Source: Todiramphus chloris collaris
Taxonomy: Eukaryota > Chordata > Aves > Coraciiformes > Alcedinidae
Direction: 5' to 3'
DNA: 64,000 nt
NCBI GenBank assembly: GCA_025345505.1
Contig: JANVCC010000071.1
Location: 4,069,182 to 4,133,181 of the forward strand
Position numbers and translations under genes: made by a program. The number at the start of each line of letters is the position of its first letter. The first letter of the stretch is position 1. Under the pieces are notes generated by a model. It did not search any database, was not told where the DNA came from, and saw only the letters and a program-made list of their open reading frames with translations. Below, piece by piece: positions 36,956 through 64,000 of the stretch.

Positions 36956-39024
36956 AGCTCCAGTGTGAACCTCCTGGGTGCTGTCCCCTCCCCGAGGGGT
37001 GGTTGTTCCCTCTGCTCCCTCAGCCTGCCCCTCTCACCATGAGGCAGGCAGGGCTTTGGGGTTGTGAGAGCCCTGGTCCCAGGTGAACACCTCTCATCCT
37101 GCCTCGGACGGGTGGACAGCCAGGATGGCAGCTGGAGCCCAGTGCTGCAGGCGTGTGTTCAGGATTGGTCTCGGAGATTGGAGACACTCATTTGTCCCTG
37201 GAAAACCCGGGGACAATGCTGGAGCTGGGTCATCACCAGCAGAAACTGCAGCCAGGGGCTTTCTTGGTCTGTGATGCCCCCTTTGGGCTCCTTAGCCCGT
37301 GTGCTTTGTGCTGTTACCCCCCCACCCCCCAGCTCAGCTGCCAGATGCTGGATCTGAAGCAAGGGAAGCAAATGAGCAGAGAGACCCCCTGGGCTGTAAC
37401 CCTGGTCCCTCCAACCCCTGAGCTGTACCCCCAGCCCCTCACCTCCACAGCCCCCCCGGGGAAGCTGGGCAGGCAGAGCCAGCTCTTCAGGGCCCCTGAA
37501 ACTTGGAGAGGTGATGGGAAGTAGCTTGGTTTCCACCCCAGCTCAGAGGTGCTGATGTGTTACAAATCCCCCCACTTCATCCCCTCCTGCCGGGGGTCTG
37601 GTCCCCATCCCTGACCACGGGGTCGGTATCGATCTGTGGAAACAGCCCCTGGCCTCCATCCCAGGCTGAGCTCTTCGCTACTGGGCTGCCCGTGTCCTTG
37701 GAGCTGTCGCGGAGGCAGTGACCCCCTGGGTCCCCAGTGGTGCTGGCAGAGCTCGTTGCAGCCCCGCGAGGAGGGTCCCTGGCCTGCTCCTGCCTCTCTT
37801 GCTCTGGTTGCAGCTCAGCTTTGCGGGGCTGTTCCCCTCCCTGCCCATGGCTTCGCTTTCCCAAGCAGGGAGAGCAGAGGGAGGTACTGGCCCAGGGCCG
37901 GGGACTGTACCTGGGGCTGCTCCCAGGCTGAGGAACAATCCCTGGCCCGCAGGGAAGCGTTTCTAAATTATGATTATTATTATTATTATTTTCTCTGAAC
38001 AAACAGGGCTTTGTAGCTGCTCGGCTGGTTGGAACGGGGCACCTGGAGCTGCTCGGTCCATGACCAGAGTCAAAACCCAGGCTCAAGGGTTTAACTCTTC
38101 CCTGCAAGTGCAGGAGGCTGCACACGGGGCAGCTCCCAGCAGGGTCTCCTGTGCCCGGAGAGGGGGATGCGCAGGGATGGTCCCGAGGTGCCCGGAGGAA
38201 CCCCCCTGCCCTGATGCTGAGCTGTGGGTGGCTGCCTGGGGTGGGGGTGGGGCAGTGGGGGTGCCAGCTCAGCTAATTGCAGGGGGTAATTGATTGGTAA
38301 AAATGGCATCTTTGCTAGATGCTGTTGCCAGGGTGACCTCGGCCGTTCTCTGCCACCCTGTCGGTTCCCGAAGCCACCCACCACATGGCCCTGCAGGGAG
38401 GACACTTTGGGGTGGGATGTGGAAATCACTTCCCTTCCTCTGGATCCAGCCTGATGCTGATGGAAGAGGCAAGCAGCTGCAAAAGATGGGGCAACCAAGG
38501 GGTTTGGGGCTGGCACCTGTCCCCACCATGCCCGAGCAGCCACTGGCCCTTCCTGGGGGTCTTCTCAGTGCCCCAGCCGTGGGGAGGCAATGGGTGGGAG
38601 GTGGCAGATGAGGGCTGCAAACACTGACACCTCACAGATGCTGCTCCAGGGCCAGGAATCCCGCCCCTGGGAGCTGCCAGGGCTCAGCGTGGCGGTGGAG
38701 GGGCTGCCAGGGGATCGTAGGCATGAGAGGCAGGTCGTGAGCTCGGGAAGTGGGAAGGGAGAAACTCCACTTGTATTTGGAGAGTGGGGCTGGGTCAGTG
38801 TTCGTGCTCACGGTCTGGGGCTGTGAAAACGCAAAAAAAAATCACTCCCAGTGGGGCCGTGAAGCCCCCGAGACAGCTGAGGTTGGAGATTCCCTGGTCT
38901 TGGCCCCACTTCAGCATCCACCCACTCTCACCACTGGCATTTGCTCGGATCATCAACCAAAATGCCACGTCCTACCCGCTGTGACCCACACCTCGCACTG
39001 GGAGTTGAATCCTCCCAGCAGCCG
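36956..39024. other. Intergenic, nothing recognised
   Basis: This stretch is GC-rich. The only simple repeat is a short ATT run at 37969-37991. No gene was supported on either strand. Confidence 0.4.
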
Positions 39025-39418
39025 TGGTTTATTCAGCCTGCAGAGGAGAAGGCTCCCCAAGGGGAGACCTGGGGGCCTTGCAGGGCTTCAAGGGGCCTGG
39101 CAGAAATCCTGATGGGGACAGACTTTTGAGCAGGGCCTGTTGGGACAGGACAAGGGGTGATGCTTTGAAACTAAAAGAGGGAGGTTTAGACCAGAGAGAA
39201 GGAAAAAATTTTTGACTCTGAGGGTGGTGAGAGCCTGTGCCAGGCTGCCCAGAGAGGTGGTGGCTGCCCCATCCCTGGCACCATTGCAGGGGAGGTTGCC
39301 CGGGGCTCTGAGCACCCTGCTCTAGCTGCAGATGGCCCTGCTCCCTGCAGGGGGGGTTGCTCTGGATGAGCTTGGCAGGTCCCTTCCCACCCAAACCAGC
39401 CTGGGATTCTATGATTTA
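39025..39418 (+). mobile_element. CR1 LINE 3' fragment (plus)
   Basis: It runs from ggtttattcagcctgcagag and gaaggctccccaaggggaga to cagcctgggattctatgatt. Confidence 0.9.
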
Positions 39419-40855
39419 AAAAATGACACGTGCTGCCATTCACCAGCTTTGCGTGAGAATTGACAGTAACTCCTTCATTTGACTTCTCTCACAGCACCAG
39501 TCCCTCAGGTGAGGTCAGGTGAGGTTTTCCTTCCGTTATCCAGAGGGAAAAGCCCCAGGATGGGGGATGCACTAACCCTGTACCCACCACTGCAGATCAG
39601 GTGCTGGCCGGTATCACCCAGCACCCCGTGGGGACACGGGGACGTGGGGACACAGCCCAGCTGCATTGTTTATGGACCTCAAACAAGTTCTTCATGCCTG
39701 AGCAGTAAATGCTTTCTGGACTGCCGGGCCAGTGCTTGGCTAATTGCCTCCAGGTTTCTGTGGTTAATTGCAGCGAGCAATTCATCTGATAACCAAGGTA
39801 GGACCACTGTGGTGAGACCTCTCTGCGGATGTGTGGGATGAGTGTGGGGTGGGATAGGAGAGTAGGGAGATGCTGGGATGAGTGTTGGGTGGTGTGGGAG
39901 AGCAGGGAGCCACTGGACTGGCTCTCATCTCTTCAGCTGCTGTCGCTAACAAGGTGGCCTCTGGCCCCTGGTGGGTTTGCAGTCGTGGCACTGTAAACTC
40001 AGAGCTGCTCAGAGAAGGTGCATTCTGCCCTCAGTGTCCTCTTCATGGGCTGGCCCCTGCTCCCAGCTTCCTCAATCTGCAAGGCACGGCCTGAGCCCCA
40101 CGGAGCTGCTGCCAGAAACTGGGGGCTCAGCAGGGGGACTGAGCACTCCCCAGTGGAACCAGTTTCAGCCCCAGTGCTGCCCAGATCTCTCTGCTCTCTG
40201 CCTAAACGCTGCTGCAGAGATGCTCGTGCCCACCCAGTGCCCTCAGACCCAGTTTGAGGCCACCTGCCTCTCTACTGGGCTGGTGGCAGGTATGCCCTGG
40301 ACACAACGCCGTGGGCAGATCCCACGGGAGCAGGTCCCACAGCAGCAGCAGCTTGGGGATGTTTTGAGCCAAGCTACCTGGAGACCATAAATCAGGGCAG
40401 GCTTTGAGCCGTGCCCTGCTGCCAGCAGCGAGGGGCAGCCCTGGGAGGTGCCCAGCGACAGTGCCAGGCAGGGAGGCGGGCAGGGCTCGCCGGGGAGGCC
40501 AGGGCTGGAGGTGTGGCATGGGCTGTCCCACGGTCCCTGCGTGGGGCAGGATGGGTGCCAGCAGTCCCGCTCGCTCGGCACCGTGCTGGCAGGAGCTCGG
40601 TGGCTGTCAGTGGAGCCACGGGCAGGATCGGTGCAGGTACGGGGACCCGGGGGGGAGTGTGACACGGCAGCATCACCATCCTCTCCCCCCCCACTTCGGG
40701 GCAGCAGCTCCCAGGAGCTGCCATCCTCCTCCTCCTCGCTTTGGGGCACCCACGGGTGCCGACGGGGACCCGAGGGGGCAGTGGGTGCGGTGAGGGGGCT
40801 TATTGCTGGTGGGTCTTTTGGGGCTCTCCGGGGAGCTGCGTCTCTCCCTGTGGAC
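39419..40855. other. Intergenic, nothing recognised
   Basis: No gene or known repeat was recognised. Confidence 0.4.
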
Positions 40856-41112
40856 CCCAGGGGGATGGGGGGACCCCAGGGGGATGGGGAGGGGATGGGG
40901 GGACCGCAGGGGGATGGGGGGACCCCAGGGAGATGGGGAGAGCCCAGGGGGATGGGGGGACCCCAGAGGGATGGGGAGAGCCCAGGGGGATGGGGGGACC
41001 GCAGGGGGATGTGGAGAATTCAGGGGGATGGGGGGACCCCAGGGGGATGGGGAGAGCCCAGGGGGATGGGGGGGGGGATGGGGAGACCGCAGGGGGATGG
41101 GGGGAGCCCAGG
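40856..41112 (+). repeat. G-rich minisatellite, about 20-bp unit
   Basis: About 13 units of roughly 20 bases alternate between two forms, gatggggggaccccaggggg and gatggggagagcccaggggg, with a few shortened ones. The plus strand is almost all G runs of four to nine, so intramolecular G-quadruplexes are possible. Because 20 is not a multiple of 3, spurious open frames appear on both strands. Confidence 0.93.
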
Positions 41113-41119
41113 GCAGCAC

Positions 41120-41560
41120 CCCCCGAACGCTGCGGGTGGGCTCTGCCCACGGAGGAGCGTTTGGGGATGGGGGAGACGCCTTTTCACCGGCAGTCGCATC
41201 AAAGCGGGTGGAAAAAAATAGGGTGAGCGGAAGGAAACTCATGGCCTGGGCACGTCCTGGGAGCTGGGGGGAAAAAAAACCAAACCCGAGAGGCTTTAAT
41301 GAGCGGGGATCCACCCGGGCGGGGAGCGGGGGTGTTTCCGGAGTGACGAGGGCAGGAGGAGGCTCGGCCCGGCTGCTGCCTGATGCCCGCACCCGTCTGC
41401 CCATCGCTCCTCCTCGGGCCGGTTCTGCCGCCATGGAGCTGAGCCAGGGCTGATGCCGGAGCCGCGGGAACCGGGGGGTTGGGGGCAGAGGGGTCTCCAG
41501 GGTGGCTGGGGGGGTCCCACGGGGATGCTGCGATCGGGTGAACGACGGCAGCGCTCCCGG
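41120..41560 (+). promoter_or_regulatory. CpG-rich block, possible ATP8B3 promoter region
   Basis: This stretch has many more CpG dinucleotides than the flanking sequence and sits about 3 kb upstream of the first ATP8B3 coding exon. At 41433 it holds an ATG in a perfect gccgccATGG context that opens a frame of only six codons before TGA. It could be a promoter and 5' leader with an upstream ORF; no TATA box or donor site could be assigned with confidence. Confidence 0.35.
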
Positions 41561-42726
41561 GCTGGTGATGGGGGGGTCAGGCTGGTCCCATTCACCTCTT
41601 TTTTTACGCCTGGGTCTTACCTCTTTTATTTTTAAGTCTGGGTCCCATTCACCTCTTTATTTGTAAGTCTGGGTCTCACTCACCTTATTTTATTAAGTCT
41701 GGGGGGGAGCAGGAGGGACAGCAAGGCACCCAGAACCCCGTAGCCGCTGGTGGTGGCTGTGCTGGGTGCTCTCAGGGAACCCAACGCTTCTTACACTAAT
41801 TCCTGTGCCAAGCAACAGGTCGACATTTCTTGGGAGGTTTCAGGAACAAAGCTTTTCACGGAAAGCCTGCAGCCGTGGGTCGGAGCAGGGAACGCTGACA
41901 TAAATCCCAGTGTTTCACTGCCCGGGGCCAAGCCCTTGCAGCTCAGTGCCTGCTCCTACTTAAAACTGGTTTATTTGTGCTCAGCCACGCAAGCCTCTGC
42001 TAGCCTGAAGATACGTTTTTGGGGTGAGAAAGCCCAGTTTTAGGTTTCTCTGGCATCCAGCAGCAGAGGCAGAGACCTCAGGGACCAGCCAAATGGGGCA
42101 TTTCCCTGCCAGGCTGGATGGACTGGCTGGTTCATCCCAGGCACTCCGCTGGAGGAACACCCCGTGGGGTCTAAATAGCGGTTGGTTTAGGGCAGGTGTA
42201 GAGCAGTGGTCAGAGGGTGGCTTGTGCCTTTGGCCATCTCTGGCCCGAGGAAGCTCCAGGCTGAGGCTGGTGCAAGGTTTGGCCGCTCAGCCTGCATGGC
42301 TGGGGTTGGTAGGGAGCCCTGGCACCTGCTTCCATCCTGCCTACCCAAAGTGCAATTTATTTCTAATTATGAAGGTGATGAGTGAGGTTTGTAGAGGTTT
42401 CTTGGAACTAAAGTTTTTTGGATACCTCCTTTCCCTTCTGCCCCCTGCTCCTGGGGGCTCTGGCAAGAGGCTGTTTTCCTGGCTGCCTCTGCCCAGCGCT
42501 CAGCACCACAGAGGGTCCTGAGCTGCCCGCTGCAGGTGCTTCCTCAGCTCTATTTTTGCCCGGCGTGGCCCAGGAACAGGCCATGAGTGGCACAACCGAG
42601 GGGGTAACAGCAATCGGTGCTGGGGACAATGGGGCTCAGAGGTGCCAAGCACAGTGGGGACACGACGCTGTCCCCAGACCCTTTGCCCCAGGCTCACTTT
42701 GCCCAGCCCGTCCCCTAGCCTTTAAG
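41561..42726. other. Intergenic, nothing recognised
   Basis: The part 41590-41700 has three imperfect repeats around gtctgggtcccattcacctc. No gene was recognised. Confidence 0.4.
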
Positions 42727-42852
42727 TACTGGACGTGACACCAGTATGGTATGGAATAACACACAGCCTGGTTCAGTTGTCCATCCTGGTTGTGACTCCC
42801 CTACTGACTTCTGGTGAAAATTAACCCTATGCCAGCTGAACCCAGAACTGAT
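42727..42852. mobile_element. Avian ERV LTR scrap
   Basis: The phrases agtatggtatggaataacac, ttcagttgtccatcctggtt and gaaaattaaccctatgccag resemble part of a very common bird LTR of the ERVL kind, as I remember its consensus. No coding sequence is attached. Confidence 0.4.
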
Positions 42853-42857
42853 GGGTA

Positions 42858-42992
42858 TTGAGAGCAGCCCCGCAGAGAAGGACTCAGGGGTGCTGGGGGT
42901 GAGGAGCTGGAGCTGAGCTGGCCCCGTGTGCTGGCACCCAGCAGGCACTGGCACCCTGGGCTGCACCCCAGCAGCTTCTGTGCAGCTGGGTA
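42858..42992 (+). mobile_element. CR1 LINE body scrap (plus)
   Basis: The piece gcagccccgcagagaaggac and ctggagctgagctggccccg is the reverse complement of the far end of the CR1 at 36225-36955. Confidence 0.65.
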
Positions 42993-43047
42993 TGGAAGAA
43001 ACCTCAGTAGCGTGAGTGTCCCACCATCCACAGCAGCTCCCTGCAAT

Positions 43048-43146
43048 CCTTCCTTCCCTTCCCTTCCCTTCCCTCCTTCCCTTCCCTTCCCTTCCCTTCC
43101 CTTCCCTTCCCTTCCCTTCCCTTCCCTTCCCTTCCCTTCCCTTCCT
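43048..43146 (+). repeat. (CCCTT)n microsatellite
   Basis: About 19 nearly perfect CCCTT units with a small interruption at 43071-43080 give a pure pyrimidine plus strand. Confidence 0.97.
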
Positions 43147-43594
43147 CCCAGCCAAGCTGTGAAAATACAGATGGGCCTCAAATGTGCCGAGTTCAGGAGT
43201 GTCATTTAGGATCCAAATACCAAACGCCAAGTCCTTAGTGATAAAGAAGGATGACTTCATGGATAAAAGGAGTTTTGGGGGCAAATTCTTGGACATGTGG
43301 GCCAAGGAACTGCCCATGTTGCTGTTCAGGGTGTGTTTGACCTAGGATGAGGTGGGCTCTGAGCTCAGCTGGTGGCATCTGCAAGCATCTCAGGGCAGTG
43401 TCGTGTGTTGGGGCAAACCAGCACCAAATGTGCCTTGTAGCACAGGGAGCAAGGGGGAGAGAAGCAGATACTTGGGTGAAAGAATGCAAAAAAGAAGTGA
43501 TCAAAGGAGTGAAGTAAAAAATAATGGCAGGGACAGACTCCTGTGTGGGATTATTTAGTAATAAGGTAATTAATGCTTTCTACCTCACTGACTC

Positions 43595-43670
43595 TTTTCA
43601 TGTAAGGATCACAAAGCACTTCACAAACATTAATTAATCTTCCCTAAATTCCCTGCAGGAAGGTCACTGA
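43595..43670 (+). mobile_element. MIR-like (CORE-SINE) 3' relic
   Basis: The phrase aaggatcacaaagcacttca followed by caaacattaattaatct resembles the amniote MIR stretch read as ggatctcaaagcgctttacaaacatt. It is short and diverged. Confidence 0.45.
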
Positions 43671-43896
43671 GCTACTGAGCGAGAGAGAAATCTTGTCATT
43701 GATGAAGGTGGCTGCTCTCTAGGCATGATGGATGCTCGGGAGTGATGGCAGGAGGGGGAGAGTTTCTATTCCTTGCTGATGACTTCAAATGATTTCCCAT
43801 AACTTCCTCAGAAAGGAGGAATGTATTGGAGTTGTCATTGGAAGCTGGGTTGGGTGAAGGTGGGTCTGAAATACGACCCACGACAAAGCTGTTGAG

Positions 43897-44078
43897 CATA
43901 GAATCATACAATCATAGATTGGTTTGGGTGGGAAGGGACCTTTCAAGGTCATCTCATCCAACCCCCCTGCAGGGAGCAGGGTGCTCAGAGCCCTGGGCAA
44001 CCTGCCCTGCAATGGTGCCAGGGATGGGGCAGCCACCACCTCTCTGGGCAGCCTGGCACAGGCTCTCCCCACTCTCAT
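43897..44078 (-). mobile_element. CR1 LINE 3' fragment (minus)
   Basis: It starts catagaatcatacaatcata and ggtttgggtgggaagggacc, then cagccaccacctctctgggc. Confidence 0.88.
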
Positions 44079-44149
44079 TGTATCCCCCAGCATCCCTGAG
44101 GACACTGAGAAGGCAGGAGTCTTTTCAGGCAACCCCCAGCACCAATTCC

Positions 44150-44242
44150 CACACAAGGTTTGACTAAGGGGGGGAGGTTGGATAAGATCATCTCCAGAAG
44201 TCCCTTCTAACCCCAAGCATTTTCTGATTCTGTGATTAAAGG
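44150..44242 (+). mobile_element. CR1 LINE 3'-terminal scrap (plus)
   Basis: The phrases ggaggttggataagatcatc and ttctgattctgtgatt mark a short plus-strand CR1 end just after the minus copy. Confidence 0.7.
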
Positions 44243-44561
44243 GAGAAAGACATTTTCCAGTAACAAACACTCAGCCTGACGTCACTGATCTGGGAGGTTC
44301 AGATGGCTGGAGAGGACCGCGTGTCCGTGTGGGGTTTTACATCTCCAGGGTATTAAAAAAGTCTCATTTGGAGCTCCAGGGAAGATGCCAATCCCTAGCT
44401 GTGCTCAGAAGAGTGTCTCCCTCCTGCATTTGTCCCATCCTGGAGAGGTGGAGGGCCCAATTTGGGATGTCAAAGCATCCTGGTGGAATCATGCTGTCAT
44501 TGCTCAGAGTTGCAAGTATCTCTGGTTGTCCTTGTTCCTAGATCCTGGCAGCAGTGCCAGA

Positions 44562-62534
<17,973 letters not shown>

Positions 62535-63010
62535 CTGCCCTGGCCAGCATCGCCCTCCCACCGTGCTGGGGCAGGGGAGGTGCTCTCAGGGTGCAGAACG
62601 GGACGGTTCCTTCCTTCTAGGGACATTTTTTACTCTTATTTGGGTGCGTTGGAAGCTTGGGCAGCCCCCATGGCTGCAGAAGGGCTGGCCCAGCCTGGGC
62701 AGCTGCTGCTCCGCGTGCTGAGCCCTGGGACGTGTCCCAGCAACTCCATCTCCCCCCCGCAGTGTGTGCGTGGGCTTTGAAGGAGCCCATAAAGCTGTGA
62801 CAAGCAGTGACCTCCACCACCACACTCAGCCCCGCACCCTGTGGCTCCCTGGCTGGCACCCAGCCCCTTCCCTCTGCTAAGCCCTCTGGAGATGAGGTTC
62901 CTCCTGCCTGAGGCTGATCCTGCTGCAGGCTGGAGGTGCAAGCAGCAGCGCTGCTCCCCCCGGCTCGCTGTGGCCCCTCAGAACTAATAAAATGCCCAGC
63001 AGTGGGGCTG
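62535..63010 (+). other. ATP8B3: ATP8B3 3' UTR
   Basis: The UTR runs for about 460 bases to the poly(A) signal at 62986. No other feature is seen in it. Confidence 0.75.
62986..62991 (+). terminator. ATP8B3: Poly(A) signal AATAAA of ATP8B3
   Basis: A canonical AATAAA (context gaactaataaaatgccc) stands 452 bases after the stop. Confidence 0.8.
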
Positions 63011-63176
63011 GGTGGCAGGTGCAGTCCCTCAGCCCTGCTCACTCCCTCCCGCTCTGGGAGATGCACAAGGACCCTCCTCTTCTTTTCCCCTTTTCTGCTG
63101 GCTGCGAGAAGCTCGGGGCAGAGCTGGCTGCCCTCCCAGGCAGGGATGGAGCCGGTGCCCGCCGCTGTCACCAGGT

Positions 63177-64000
63177 GCCCGGGTGGCCTCACTGGGTCCC
63201 TTCAAAGCAGCATGGAGATCACAGACGTTTTGTCCTCCCTTCCAAGCTCCCTATGAGGGCTGGTTCCTTACACACTACTACAAGCCCGCAGCACTGCTCT
63301 TTGTAGTAGGCAGGTGTAGCAGGAGAGGGGAGAGGAACGAGCAGGACAGTCTCAGGAAGATCTTCCTAGACTTGGCTGGCCACCAGTTGCCAGGCAGTGA
63401 TCTGCTGCAGAGTGACCCCCAAGCAGAAAGCCCTCATCGTGCAGCTGGTGAAGAAGCACAAGAATGCCATCACACTGGCACTGGGGATGGGGCCAACGAT
63501 GTCAACATGATTCAAAGTGAGGCTCGGGGCAGGGGGAAGCATGGGTTTGGGCTGGTGTGTCTCACTGGTGGGGAGTGGTGGTGCCCCATCTGACATCTCC
63601 ACCACCTCCCCTTCTCCTTTGAGACCAGGAGCTGTAGAGGGCAACCCCCAAACCAACTGGCTCCCCATGTTGCTGTGCTGGGAGGGAAGCGAGGGGCATG
63701 GGACCAGCCTGGGACAAGAGCAGGCTGGACCATTTGCTTTGGCCAAGGCCAATGGGCCTTGGTGAAATTTCAAGCCTCAACCTGGGCAGCTGGCAAAGAC
63801 ATCCCTGCCCCTCTCCAGCAACCCTGACACGAGGCTGCTCTCTTCACATGCCCAGCAGTGCCTGGCGTGTCCCTCCCACAGCCACAGCATGTGATAGAGG
63901 GGGCTTCTTCCCTTTGCCCACCACTCCTGGAGTCACCCTCTGCCCATCAGCCTCAGGGAAAATCCAGCTCCCAGCTCCCTGCAAACCTCCCCAGTGGCAT
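63177..64000 (+). pseudogene. Rearranged partial copy of ATP8B3 (exon 23-like joined to exon 21-like plus intron)
   Basis: 63177-63275 resembles the end of intron 22 and the start of exon 23 (60170-60270; shared YEGWFL). From about 63341 the sequence instead resembles exon 21 and intron 21 (58757-59390), nearly identical from 63381 and running off the window. Against exon 21 the copy has a 4-base insertion near 63375 and a 1-base deletion near 63475, so the residues between them are read in a wrong frame and the frame then returns for [11 protein letters not shown] (Lys to Gln). Indels also occur in the intron copy, including an extra 26-base piece around 63835. The exon order 23-then-21 is what the junction of a tandem duplication would give. 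It is unlikely to encode a working flippase. Confidence 0.85.

Noticed and set aside
37959-37992. ATT run as an origin or regulatory element
   Set aside because: It is too short and simple to support any function.
40673-41434. 253-codon proline-rich frame on the minus strand and matching frames on the plus strand
   Set aside because: They simply read the 20-bp minisatellite, which is open in every frame.

Overview
This is nuclear DNA from a bird. Two multi-exon vertebrate genes lie head to tail on the + strand, in the same order as the human REXO1-ATP8B3 pair on chromosome 19p13.3. The introns and spacers are full of CR1 retrotransposon fragments of the avian kind, with MIR-like relics and bits of avian LTR. 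No bacterial features (operons, ribosome binding sites, CRISPR) are expected or seen. Family comparisons are from memory of the human proteins; no alignment or search was run.

Layout. Positions 1-938 are the end of REXO1 intron 1 (exon 1 lies upstream of the window). REXO1 exons 2-16 run from 939 to 32514. All 15 junctions join in phase and give about 1173 residues, which with a short first exon fits the 1221-residue human protein. They carry the Lys/Ser-rich N-terminal region, a cysteine cluster and a complete DEDDh exonuclease domain. The 3' UTR has a proximal AATAAA (32565) and a strong distal one (34996). The spacer, about 35.0-44.5 kb, holds CR1 pieces, a G-rich 20-bp minisatellite (40856-41112), a CpG-rich block (41120-41560) that may be the ATP8B3 promoter, a CCCTT microsatellite and an LTR scrap. 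ATP8B3 follows as 27 coding exons from 44562 to 62534. Together they form one 3600-nt reading frame (1199 residues) with every P4-ATPase signature, and an AATAAA at 62986. From 63177 to the window end lies a rearranged, frameshifted partial copy of ATP8B3: exon 23-like sequence joined to exon 21-like sequence and its intron. The copy runs off the end.

The two genes are neighbours by conserved synteny, not partners in one pathway. REXO1 is a nuclear 3'-5' exonuclease-family protein that binds elongin A. ATP8B3 is a lipid flippase catalytic subunit. I found no sign of a new multi-gene system. The most interesting signals are the partial ATP8B3 duplication with two compensating frameshifts, a nearly identical inverted CR1 pair flanking REXO1 exons 3-9, the G-rich minisatellite beside a CpG-rich block, and several short tandem or dispersed duplications in REXO1 introns.
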